This document shows positions 1 to 6,366 of a stretch of 46,028 nt of DNA, in pieces. Location: positions 1 to 46,028 of the forward strand of contig PYJD01000019.1 in NCBI GenBank assembly GCA_003635315.1. Direction: 5' to 3'. Origin of the DNA: Candidatus Poribacteria bacterium (GTDB lineage Bacteria > Poribacteria > WGA-4E > WGA-3G). The notes beneath the pieces were generated by a model. The model saw nothing but the letters and a program-made list of their open reading frames with translations. It ran no database searches and was not told the origin of the DNA. Numbering within the stretch: the stretch's first letter is position 1; each line of letters begins with the position of its first letter. The position numbers were made by a program, and so were the translations under genes.

Positions 1-490
1 GCAGACTATTATCTTCTTCAGTCCCGGGACACATCAACCGGACTGCCAACGGAAAAAGACGCGTACCTTCTGGTGTATCGCAGAGCCACCCGATAGCACC
101 GAACTGGTGTCCGTGATGGAACTTGGATTGATTTTTATTGCGTTTGTTATACCGAGTGTTTATGAAAAAATGCGCGCCGAATTGACGATAACCATCATTG
201 GTAGACTTCGTTTCATCATAAACATAAACACCTTTGCTGTAAACTTTCTGAACTTGTTGTGTCAGAACGGATGTGACTTTGTCAAGACACCATTTGCTAC
301 GAGATAGAAACTTCGCTAAAGCCCAATATGTTGTTGTAGGTCTTGTTGATTGATAAATCTGTGTCATCGTTCCACGATGGGGTGTATTGATTAAACCCAT
401 TACGACTGTTTGAAAATGTTTGAAGTTATTATACTTGAAGACCGACTGATATTCTGATAACATTGTTTCAAAGTGGGAAAGAGGTTGCAT
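1..490 (-). CDS. IS transposase (DDE, IS701/IS4-like), N-terminal part, runs off window
   Basis: An uninterrupted reading frame runs from ATG at 490 to the left window edge (163 codons) with an excellent SD (GAAAGGAG, 497-504) just upstream. The protein starts MQPLSHFETMLSEYQ and contains an early YDETKS acidic motif (about residues 93-98) that fits the first catalytic Asp of DDE transposases of the IS701/IS4 type, followed by HHGHQFGAIGW. Family assignment is from general resemblance, not from a search. The remaining catalytic Asp/Glu residues would lie outside the window. A 10-bp inverted repeat (498-507/520-529) overlaps the SD. On the other side of that repeat an ATPase frame resumes, so the element appears to be inserted in an ATPase gene. 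The IS end itself cannot be placed exactly. Confidence 0.8.
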   Translation of the reverse strand, partial: MQPLSHFETMLSEYQSVFKYNNFKHFQTVVMGLINTPHRGTMTQIYQSTRPTTTYWALAKFLSRSKWCLDKVTSVLTQQVQKVYSKGVYVYDETKSTNDGYRQFGAHFFINTRYNKRNKNQSKFHHGHQFGAIGWLCDTPEGTRLFPLAVRLMCPGTEEDNSL

Positions 491-497
491 TGTAATC

Positions 498-529
498 TCC
501 TTTCAAAGATTATAAGTATTTTGAAAGGA
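498..529 (-). promoter_or_regulatory. Hairpin overlapping transposase ribosome binding site, with -10 in the loop
   Basis: TCCTTTCAAA (498-507) and TTTGAAAGGA (520-529) form a perfect 10-bp inverted repeat. In minus-strand transcripts the downstream arm contains the transposase SD. The loop carries TATAAT on the minus strand (509-514). A transcript starting from that -10 would lack the upstream arm, whereas read-through RNA from outside would fold and hide the SD. No good -35 is visible. Confidence 0.5.
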
Positions 530-540
530 TAACCTATTTT

Positions 541-1425
541 CCACTTTTTGACTCTAAAAATCTTAAAACTGTCCAAACTATAGTAAATAAACCGGGTGAA
601 ATAAAATTCGAATGGGATACTAAGAATCATAATTGGCAGGAAGTTAATAGGTACTATCTTCCTGCCGCTCGGAGCGGTATTATGCAAAGCCATCGGGTGA
701 TAGCGACTTCGCTTGTTAAACGATCTACACGAGTAGGTTTGGAGCGTTTTTCTGAGGTTCCCACTATGTCAGGGGTGATAGCAGACTTTATGGAAAGGAT
801 GATTCTTTATGAGGACAACAGAGTTACGAATGATAAAATGAACCATATAGCAGAGACATTGGAAAACGAAGTCCTTTTAGGAGAGATCCGTATGAAGCCT
901 TCAGGTAGTGGTTATCCTGACTTCCGCTATCTTCCACATGATACTAATGAAGAACTCCGTCTCAGTCAATCATCATCAATGGTAACAGAACTTGCCCCAT
1001 TAGTTCTATATCTCCGAAGTCTTGTCGAACCGGGTGATACCCTGATCATTGAGGAACCGGAAGCACACCTGCATCCCGGTGCCCAAGCGGACATGGCGGT
1101 TATTCTTGCACGTCTGGTCCGTGCAGGTGTTAGGGTCATTATAACGACACATAGTGATTGGTTACTTCAGGAAATAGGAAATCTTATACTCGAAGGGTTA
1201 ATAGACGAAAAGACTGATGAACAACCGAGTTGGCTTCGACCAGAAGAGGTGGGAGCATGGCATTTTCAAAAGGACGAACCGGTAACAGAGATCGCGTTCC
1301 ATCCAAGAAAAGGGTTTTCTCCTAAAGATTACAATGACGTTGCTGAAGGACTATATAACCGATCGGTGAATCTCCAACAGAAGTATGAGAAGCAGAAAGG
1401 TGAGAGCAGACGTGAATCTACATGA
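541..1425 (+). pseudogene. AAA/ABC-type ATPase (AAA_21/OLD-like), 5' end lost at IS insertion
   Basis: The frame is open from 496 (after a TAA at 493) with no start codon before 682. Translation upstream of 682 gives homologous-looking protein (YYLPAARSGIMQSHR), so the gene clearly began further left. The C-terminal ATPase half is intact: a Walker-B-like segment TLIIEEPEAHLHPGAQ, then VIITTHSDWLLQEI with the switch His. The N-terminal Walker A is absent. This architecture matches AAA-family ATPases of defence or restriction-like gene pairs; that functional link is inference. The transposase start lies about 50 bp upstream in the opposite direction, so IS insertion is the simplest explanation. 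The missing N-terminal half may lie beyond the left edge. The 682-1425 ORF alone should not be read as a complete gene. Confidence 0.75.
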
Positions 1426-1516
1426 AGCTCTTGAGGAGATTCGAGAAAAGACTGCAATAGGTAAGTTTTGTGGGTGGGTATTAGAGTTATGGGTTTACAA
1501 TACGTTGATGCTTTAG
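1412..1516 (+). pseudogene. Possible 5' fragment of a partner gene of the ATPase
   Basis: A short frame starting at GTG 1412 overlaps the end of the ATPase by 14 nt and begins VNLHEALEEIREKTAIGKF before ending at TAG 1514-1516. An amphipathic start of this kind overlapping an ATPase stop looks like the first residues of a co-transcribed gene that was then cut off. It is too short to assign. The sequence after it belongs to the oppositely oriented gene at 1522. Confidence 0.3.
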
Positions 1517-1521
1517 AGTTT

Positions 1522-1902
1522 CTATTTCACGCGTGAGAGTTTCAATCTGTTTTTCCATTGCACAATCCTTTCTACAACACCATAAACAATCATCTGTGGT
1601 ATTCCTATTGCGACAATAATTAGTGCAATTATCCACGCCGTTTGTTGATGAACTTTATCAAGATTGCCCCGCATCCATGCAACACTTTGCTCCACCTTAT
1701 CGAACCGTGTGCCCAACGTTTCAATTTTTTCTGCGTTTTTGCCAATTTCTGCTTTGAGGTTCTTCTTGAGAACTGTAATTTCAGCTTTAACTTCTTCCTG
1801 AACAATCAAACGGATCTCATTAAGGTTGTTAGAATTTAAATCTGAAAATGCTGGCAAAATGGTTGTGCCAAATATCATTATGAAAAAAAATATCGGTTTC
1901 AT
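1522..1902 (-). CDS. Small coiled-coil membrane protein
   Basis: 126 aa with a good SD (AAAGGAG, about 7 nt before ATG 1902). Residues 1-20 form a signal peptide or first membrane segment (FFFIMIFGTTILPAFS). Residues 25-75 are a charged heptad-rich coiled coil with many Lys/Glu. Residues 88-110 form a hydrophobic segment (WIIALIIVAIGIPQMIVYGV). The C-terminus in this frame is a short basic tail (RLKLSRVK). A shifted frame at the same place continues as a 23-residue heptad peptide (MEKQIETLTREIETLKHQR), which resembles a natural coiled-coil end, so a small frameshift near 1553 is possible. Function is unknown; t-SNARE-like or hemolysin-XhlA-like small proteins have a similar layout. Confidence 0.65.
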   Translation of the reverse strand: MKPIFFFIMIFGTTILPAFSDLNSNNLNEIRLIVQEEVKAEITVLKKNLKAEIGKNAEKIETLGTRFDKVEQSVAWMRGNLDKVHQQTAWIIALIIVAIGIPQMIVYGVVERIVQWKNRLKLSRVK

Positions 1903-1940
1903 TGGGTTCTCCTTTAGATCAATTTCTTCGCGTGATATTA

Positions 1941-2086
1941 TACCATTTCTATTTAATTATATGCCATTATATGACCCTCGCCTCTGTAGGCGGGGAATGC
2001 CAATAAGGCATTCATACCGTTGATTTGAACTCCGATTCCCGATCTTCTTGACAACGGTTAATGAAAAACTATTATTAGAAATGGTA
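1941..2086. mobile_element. MITE-like element, copy A (ends TACCATTTCTA/TAGAAATGGTA)
   Basis: A 146-bp non-coding segment is bounded by an 11-bp perfect terminal inverted repeat with TA at both outer ends, consistent with a TA target duplication of the IS630/Tc1 kind. The same termini bound copy B (14957-15308), and the right end recurs at 22140-22151. No transposase lies inside, so it would have to be mobilised in trans. Confidence 0.6.
2048..2075 (+). promoter_or_regulatory. Outward-facing sigma-70-like promoter in MITE copy A
   Basis: TTGACA (2048-2053), a 16-bp spacer and TATTAT (2070-2075) point rightwards out of the element. The sequence match is good; there is no direct evidence of activity, and only relics follow immediately downstream. 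Confidence 0.4.
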
Positions 2087-2170
2087 TTACTTTAGGATTA
2101 TCGCATAGTAAGTCTTCAAAACTATAATAGACATAGGAGAGAAATATTACAAGTATTTTGCGTAAGTCCT

Positions 2171-2401
2171 GTTGAAGAGTTTCACCGTTAAACGAAACAA
2201 CTCACAGGTATCGAAAAATGCCAATGCCGTTTAGCTCGTATTGTTAGAAACCACATCACTTGTGCTGTTTTAGTATGGATTTTTCTCATGCAAAAAGCTT
2301 ACGAAACTGGGCAAACGCTCTATAAAGTCAAAGGGGGAATGTACTCCGATTATTTACGCCAACAGCTAAAATCACCAACTTTGAAAATAGATTTTGCGTA
2401 A
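2171..2401 (+). pseudogene. Transposase C-terminal relic
   Basis: Frame 2171-2401 reads VEEFHR, an in-frame stop, then TKQLTGIEKCQCRLARIVRN and on to a natural-looking end KSPTLKIDFA plus TAA. The CQCR..RIVRNHI...VW motif is typical of the C-terminus of IS transposases. The stop after FHR and the missing N-terminal two thirds show decay. The terminal motif TTTTGCGTAAGTCC spans the stop codon (about 2392-2405), and an identical 15-nt copy lies at 2155-2169, directly before the relic. These look like IS ends of the AGGACTTACGCA family that also bounds 41893-42010. Confidence 0.7.
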
Positions 2402-2434
2402 GTCCGAAACTAAATAAACCTATATGCAAACCAC

Positions 2435-2673
2435 AATCGAGGCTTAGTGCAGAATAGGATAGACCAATTCCCTTCCGCAATCATTGATTTTGACAAGGCA
2501 TTCAACTTAAACCTGATAATCCAACTGCGTATCTTTACCGAGGAGTGGCTAAAGTAATGCTAAATCGAAAGTTAGATGCAAAACAGGATTTTCAAACAGC
2601 TCTAAGTCTTGTGGATCTGAATAGGGATGAGGATCTTAAATCCACTATTGAAATGGCACTAAAACCATTGTAA
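2435..2673 (+). pseudogene. Frameshifted TPR-repeat gene remnant
   Basis: The upstream frame gives RGLVQNRIDQFPSAIIDFDK followed by AFNL. One frame shift near 2512 then continues as KPDNPTAYLYRGVAK and VMLNRKLDAKQDFQTALSL, ending ALKPL plus TAA (2671-2673). This is a clear TPR pattern (RG, DFDKA, L.PDNP.AY..RG). There is no start codon, and the 5' side abuts the transposase relic. The remnant resembles the TPRs of the FRG protein at 3170, so it may be the end of a related gene broken by transposition. Confidence 0.65.
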
Positions 2674-2828
2674 GATCTATACTAACTAAAATTGTTCTTC
2701 TATTATTCTTCAATAGTTGTAAAATACGATTGAAAGCTAATCGTATAATGTGTTATCCTATAATAATATATGCGATTCGCTTTTAGCATAAAGTTAAGAC
2801 CTTTTACAGTAAAAGGAGGTAAGTCCAA

Positions 2829-2966
2829 ATGGTACGTAAAAAAGCTAAGACAACCAAAGTCGGACGTGATGCTAAGACAGGACGATTCATACCTGTAAAA
2901 GAAGCAAAACGGCGGAAAAGTACAGTTATAGTTGAAACTATTAAGCAGAGAGGAAAAGCCAAATAA
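2829..2966 (+). CDS. Small basic protein, 45 aa (VGRDAKTGRFIPVKEA type)
   Basis: A very strong SD (AAAGGAGGT, 2813-2821) precedes ATG 2829. The 45-aa product is about one third Lys/Arg: MVRKKAKTTKVGRDAKTGRF, then IPVKEAKRRKS, then TVIVETIKQRGKAK. The core DAKTGRFIPVKEA followed by TVIVETIK resembles a widespread family of short uncharacterised proteins. Basic, probably unstructured ends suggest nucleic-acid or ribosome contact, but that is inference. A 14-bp hairpin (3015-3056) follows about 50 nt downstream, so this is likely a self-contained transcription unit. It is easily missed by gene callers because of its length; SD, family resemblance and terminator all support it. Confidence 0.7.
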   Translation: MVRKKAKTTKVGRDAKTGRFIPVKEAKRRKSTVIVETIKQRGKAK

Positions 2967-3014
2967 ACGATATTCTATCTCGGTTATCTTATAGTAGACA
3001 TAATAAGATATTGT

Positions 3015-3056
3015 AATAGTGCTCAAGGGTTCCGCGCGATCTCCTTGAGCACTATT
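3015..3056 (+). terminator. Strong hairpin, probable terminator of the 45-aa gene
   Basis: AATAGTGCTCAAGG (3015-3028) pairs perfectly with CCTTGAGCACTATT (3043-3056) across a 14-nt loop. The following bases are T/A-rich (TATATAGAT) but not a pure T tract, so termination is likely rather than certain. Confidence 0.6.
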
Positions 3057-3169
3057 TATATAGATCAATTATCTTATCTTTATAGACATAGAAACCTATT
3101 GTCGCAATAAGGATATTAAATAGCTGAGTGTTCTATGAAATAGAATAGCAATTTTGATTCCACAGATAG

Positions 3170-4699
3170 TTGTATCATGGAGAAATGCAAAGGAACATGC
3201 CTAACCAATCTAAAAACTTAAACGACACACTTATAGATGTTAGAAACATTGTCAAGGAGATTGAGGAAAAAGCAAGCGATGGTGACTACATCTACCGTGG
3301 AGAACCCGAACACCATGAAGAACCTCCGTACTATGGAAAAATCTGCTCAAGTCTCTATCGTCAATACGCTCGGATTGAAGCAGATGAGTTTGATATAGAG
3401 TCTATTCAAGGTGAAATACTAGATGAGGCTAAAGCATATTGTCATGAAACGAACGATCTAATTGAGATTATAACACAACTTCAGCACTATGGCGGTAAAA
3501 CAAATCTTATAGATTTTACGACCGATCATTTGATTGCAATTTTTTTTGCTTGTGATAGCTCAGCATCAATCAAAGAGGATGGCAGAATTATTCTCTTAGA
3601 AAAGAAAGAAGAACGGAAAAATCAAATCTTATATCCTCAAAATCCGAGAAATCGTGTCATTGCACAGAAAAGCGTATTTGTTCGTCACCCTAATGGCTAT
3701 CTTGGTCCAAATGAAGTAGAGATAATTACGATTCCCGCACGATTAAAACTACCTCTCCTAACATACTTGCGGAAATACCATGGTATTTCCACTGAAAAAA
3801 TCTACAACGATCTTCATGGATTTATTATAAACCAAAGGTTTCACGAGAGTGCTTACTTGGAATTTCACAGAGGGTTAACCGCACAACTAAGTGTGTATGC
3901 TACAGAAATACCCGAAGAAAAACATGCTGCGTTTGAAAAAGCTATTGAGCACTATTCAAGAGCTTTGAAACTAAAACCAGACCTTCCTGAAGCCTCAATC
4001 CATCGTGGAGTTGCCTATTTTTCAATGGGTGATTTTGGTCATGCCATAGATGACTTTAATAACGCAATAGAGTTAGACCCTAACAACGCAGATATTTATA
4101 TCATTCGCAGCGATGTTCATCTTGGAAATGGTAACTATGACCTTGCTATGGAAGATTTTATGAAAGCAATAGAACTGAACCCAGATGATGCTGATATCTA
4201 TATTCATCGCGGATATTCCTACCTGGAACAAGATAATTCAGAACTTGCTCTTGCAGACTTTAACCAAGCAATAAAATTGAAACCTGAATACGCTGATGCC
4301 TATATCATTCGTGGAGATACTTATCTTGCGTTAGACGATTTCAGTCTTGCTCTTGCGGACTTTGACAAAGCAATAGAACTAAATCCCGATAATTCTAATG
4401 CCTATATCATCCGGGGAGATGCTTATTTTAGGGATGGTAATTTTGACCTTGCCATTGAGGATTATAAGCAAGCGATAGAACTGAATTCTGACAATGGTGA
4501 AGCATTTTACAATCTGGGGTTTGCTTGGATGCAAAAACAGAATTGGCAAGAAGCTAAATTAAATCTGACTGTTGCCAATATTTTGAAATCGGATATTGTC
4601 AAGGAGTTTCATAATATCTATGGGAGTATTGCTAACTTTGAGAAAGAAAATGATGTGAAGTTACCAGAAGACATCACATCATTACTGATACCAAATTAA
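3170..4699 (+). CDS. FRG-domain protein with six TPR repeats
   Basis: 509 aa. Residues about 35-235 are an FRG domain: DYIYRGEPEHHEEPPYYGKI (39-58) with the YRG motif, and QLQHYGGKTNLIDFTTDHL (103-121), the conserved Q-HYG-TNLIDFT block, followed by DGRIILL. Residues about 250-475 hold six tandem TPRs of the form AIxDFxxAIELxPDxAxAYxxRGxxY. FRG domains are found in many bacterial proteins and are often linked to defence or nucleotide-dependent toxicity, but the activity is not established; TPRs mediate protein contacts. Starts at 3170, 3185 and 3197 are all possible; AAGGA sits 4 nt before the ATG at 3197. No SD decides the start, so the first ten residues are uncertain. A TPR remnant upstream (2435-2673) looks related. 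Confidence 0.88.
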   Translation: MYHGEMQRNMPNQSKNLNDTLIDVRNIVKEIEEKASDGDYIYRGEPEHHEEPPYYGKICSSLYRQYARIEADEFDIESIQGEILDEAKAYCHETNDLIEIITQLQHYGGKTNLIDFTTDHLIAIFFACDSSASIKEDGRIILLEKKEERKNQILYPQNPRNRVIAQKSVFVRHPNGYLGPNEVEIITIPARLKLPLLTYLRKYHGISTEKIYNDLHGFIINQRFHESAYLEFHRGLTAQLSVYATEIPEEKHAAFEKAIEHYSRALKLKPDLPEASIHRGVAYFSMGDFGHAIDDFNNAIELDPNNADIYIIRSDVHLGNGNYDLAMEDFMKAIELNPDDADIYIHRGYSYLEQDNSELALADFNQAIKLKPEYADAYIIRGDTYLALDDFSLALADFDKAIELNPDNSNAYIIRGDAYFRDGNFDLAIEDYKQAIELNSDNGEAFYNLGFAWMQKQNWQEAKLNLTVANILKSDIVKEFHNIYGSIANFEKENDVKLPEDITSLLIPN

Positions 4700-4743
4700 T
4701 TTCTACACACCAAATATAAACATGGTGCAGGGCAGTTAAAATG

Positions 4744-4822
4744 AGTGAACTGTGATTTTCAAAGAAACTCTATGGCAAAAGGTATTTCACAGTGCACTGG
4801 CAGAGAGTTGCCTTTTTTCTTT
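4744..4822 (+). terminator. Possible terminator after the FRG-TPR gene
   Basis: AGTGAACTGTGA (4744-4755) pairs with TCACAGTGCACT (4787-4798) with one mismatch. A second short pairing (GGCAA 4774-4778 with TTGCC 4808-4812) is followed directly by six T residues. Two alternative foldings compete, so the exact stem is unclear. Confidence 0.4.
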
Positions 4823-4863
4823 TCTATAACAAAGGAATTGTTCAAGCATCAAGCAGTTTCCAA

Positions 4864-5151
4864 TTATCCTAAATGACCAAGTGATGACATTCCCAGGGTG
4901 CGTCGGATCTTCGTCAAATCTTCATATACAATCCGGGAGATTTCGGGTCTAATCTTCTGGAATTCTTCTTCCAACCCCACATCTTGTATAGGAACAGTGG
5001 CAACTAATACTCCTTTGCGTAAATCAATAAGAAAGTTTTTAAACATCCCATTCTTTGAAAGTCTGTGAAGGTAACGCGGATATGTGCATGGGCACTCTCC
5101 GCGAAATCCGTGGAATCCGCATAATCCGCGATTCAGACACAAAACATACAT
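4864..5151 (-). CDS. Hypothetical protein (probable true start near 5046)
   Basis: I do not recognise the family. The 95-aa frame is open, but its first 35 residues are translated from a degenerate repeat tract (5058-5175), and the only later Met is at residue 36 (position 5046). A 60-aa product starting MFKNFLIDLRKGVLVATVPI, followed by QDVGLEEEFQKIRPEISRIV, is therefore more likely. It has a plausible soluble alpha/beta composition, with a charged C-terminal half (EDLTKIRRTLGMSSLG). There is no strong SD. It may be a fragment of a larger gene cut by the repeat tract. Confidence 0.4.
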   Translation of the reverse strand: MYVLCLNRGLCGFHGFRGECPCTYPRYLHRLSKNGMFKNFLIDLRKGVLVATVPIQDVGLEEEFQKIRPEISRIVYEDLTKIRRTLGMSSLGHLG

Positions 5152-5175
5152 GGAATCCGCGTAATCCGTGATTCA
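5058..5175. repeat. Degenerate short-repeat tract (AATCCGCG/AATCCGTG units)
   Basis: About 11-12-nt units of the form GGAATCCGCGTAATCCGTGA recur here in two blocks ending GATTCAG (near 5138 and 5174). A related copy (GTAATCCGTGATTCAGGC) lies at about 43791-43808. The units are contiguous without unique spacers, so this is not CRISPR. They read as dispersed low-complexity repeats. Confidence 0.5.
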
Positions 5176-5190
5176 GATTAAAAAAGAAAA

Positions 5191-5244
5191 GGACTTACAA
5201 AACAGAAATAAAAGTGTAAAACACTTCGTATGAAATGTAAGTCC
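5191..5244. repeat. Nested inverted repeat with GGACTTAC ends
   Basis: GGACTTAC (5191-5198) and GTAAGTCC (5237-5244) enclose a smaller hairpin AAGTGT-AAA-ACACTT (5212-5226). The outer arms resemble the ends (GGACTTACGCA) of the mobile family seen at 2155-2405 and 41893-42010, so this may be a minimal relic of that family or an RNA hairpin. Confidence 0.4.
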
Positions 5245-5321
5245 AAATATATAATGAAGATTAAATAAATCTTTCTGTAATCCAGACCATTAAATCATCG
5301 TAGGGGAGGCCAAATTAAATA

Positions 5322-5350
5322 TAAAAAAGCCCCGCCCGTTGCGGAGTGTT
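5322..5350 (-). terminator. Rho-independent terminator-like hairpin, minus strand
   Basis: Read on the minus strand: CTCCGC, loop AACGG, GCGGGG, then CTTTTTT. This is a GC-rich stem (one mismatch) with a T tract. No minus-strand gene ends just to its right (the nearest is fic, about 1 kb away), so what it terminates is unclear. Confidence 0.5.
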
Positions 5351-5397
5351 ATATTAATTCCAAAGTTAACAATAGTATCGCAGAATATAACTTTTCC

Positions 5398-5426
5398 TTG
5401 ACTCACGCCTTTTATTATGTTACGAT
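5398..5426 (+). promoter_or_regulatory. Sigma-70-like promoter
   Basis: TTGACT (5398-5403), a 17-bp spacer and TACGAT (5421-5426). It overlaps the nominal start of the 5417 ORF, implying that a real start would lie downstream (for example the Met at 5477). Confidence 0.4.
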
Positions 5427-6010
5427 ATGTATTACAACAAAAACACCGAAATGATAGCCCTTATTTGTTAGAACTTATGAGATATGTACTACGAAGGAAT
5501 TCATCAAGAACACTTTTTTATTTTTTACTACAAATTCGTAAATTGGCTCTAAACATAGGTGGCTACTTACCTAACAGCGACTATACTAAAATTACGGTGA
5601 CAGAAAAAAGTTACGATTTCGTAACTTTTTACATAAATACAGAAATCTATCAAATGACTATCCAATACATTCAAATTAATCTGAAAAACAACAACAGCCT
5701 CACCTATACCATTTCTGTGCAAAAAAGTTGCATGGTTGGTTTATGGGAATGTCATCTAATAGGATACACCCCAAAAGGTTATGTCACAATAATGAGATAT
5801 TATCATTTAGAAGATGTATTACAAAAGTCTGTATCAGATATTCCCCCAAAAAATATAAAAAATAAAAAAGGAGAAGGACACAAAATCACACAATTTAAGA
5901 ATTTTTATAATTCAAATAAAACACGGATGAACACAGGCTATGACAGGGCGGACAGCCGTTTTACTAATGACACAAAATGTGTCAAAAAGTGTAACATTTT
6001 TAGCCATTAA
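5417..6010 (+). CDS. Hypothetical AT-rich ORF
   Basis: 197 codons without a stop in a region that is distinctly more AT-rich than its neighbours, which is more than expected by chance. No domain is recognisable. The middle (residues about 55-140) alternates hydrophobic and polar residues as in beta structure (SYDFVTFYINTEIYQMTIQY and YTISVQKSCMVGLWECHLIG). The end is Lys/Asn-rich and low complexity. There is no SD at 5417 and a promoter-like sequence overlaps it, so translation, if any, probably starts at the Met codon at 5477. It could be a horizontally acquired orphan or a decayed gene. Confidence 0.35.
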   Translation: MLRYVLQQKHRNDSPYLLELMRYVLRRNSSRTLFYFLLQIRKLALNIGGYLPNSDYTKITVTEKSYDFVTFYINTEIYQMTIQYIQINLKNNNSLTYTISVQKSCMVGLWECHLIGYTPKGYVTIMRYYHLEDVLQKSVSDIPPKNIKNKKGEGHKITQFKNFYNSNKTRMNTGYDRADSRFTNDTKCVKKCNIFSH

Positions 6011-6093
6011 AACAATAAATATAACATATGTGAAATATGGTAAACCTAAAAATAGATACGAATTCTATTTAATGAGTTCCCATTGCAAGTGTT

Positions 6094-6133
6094 CTTAATA
6101 GCAATTATGATTTGGTGGAGGAATGCTATTAAG
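6094..6133. repeat. Inverted repeat in the 6011-6350 intergenic region
   Basis: CTTAATAGCA (6094-6103) and TGCTATTAAG (6124-6133) are a perfect 10-bp inverted repeat with a 20-nt loop that includes a GGTGGAGG purine run. Flanking GTTCCC/GGGAAC segments could extend the fold. No gene is visible in 6011-6350. The rest of the gap holds the repeats listed at 6274-6366. Confidence 0.35.
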
Positions 6134-6273
6134 GGATTCCCCGGATATTCTCGTCTGTTATCAAGGGAACTTAAGAAGTATTAGGAAAATTCCGATGACT
6201 ACGATATAAAATATCTAAACTATAGAAGTTAATATTTGGTATAGTGATTTGGAATTTTCTACCTAAATTGATA

Positions 6274-6366
6274 AATCATCAACCGAATCGTAAACCGCTA
6301 TAAACACTGATATAGCGTAAGTTTATAGCGTAATCATCAACCAAAAACAGTTAGAAATCATCAACC
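6274..6366 (-). repeat. Three direct copies of the fic 3' end motif plus a hairpin
   Basis: AATCATCAACC occurs at 6274-6284, 6332-6342 and 6356-6366. The last copy is the coding end of fic (Val-Asp-Asp-Phe then stop, read on the minus strand). Between them CGCTATAAAC (6296-6305) pairs with GTTTATAGCG (6321-6330), a perfect 10-bp stem that could act as a terminator or mRNA-stabilising end for the fic transcript. Confidence 0.45.

Noticed and set aside
2703..3068. 121-codon minus-strand ORF
   Set aside because: It lies antisense to the well-supported 45-aa gene and its hairpin terminator, has no SD and shows no protein-like composition.
5058..5175. Repeat tract considered as a CRISPR array
   Set aside because: Units are 11-12 nt, contiguous and degenerate, with no unique 25-40-nt spacers and no cas genes in the window.
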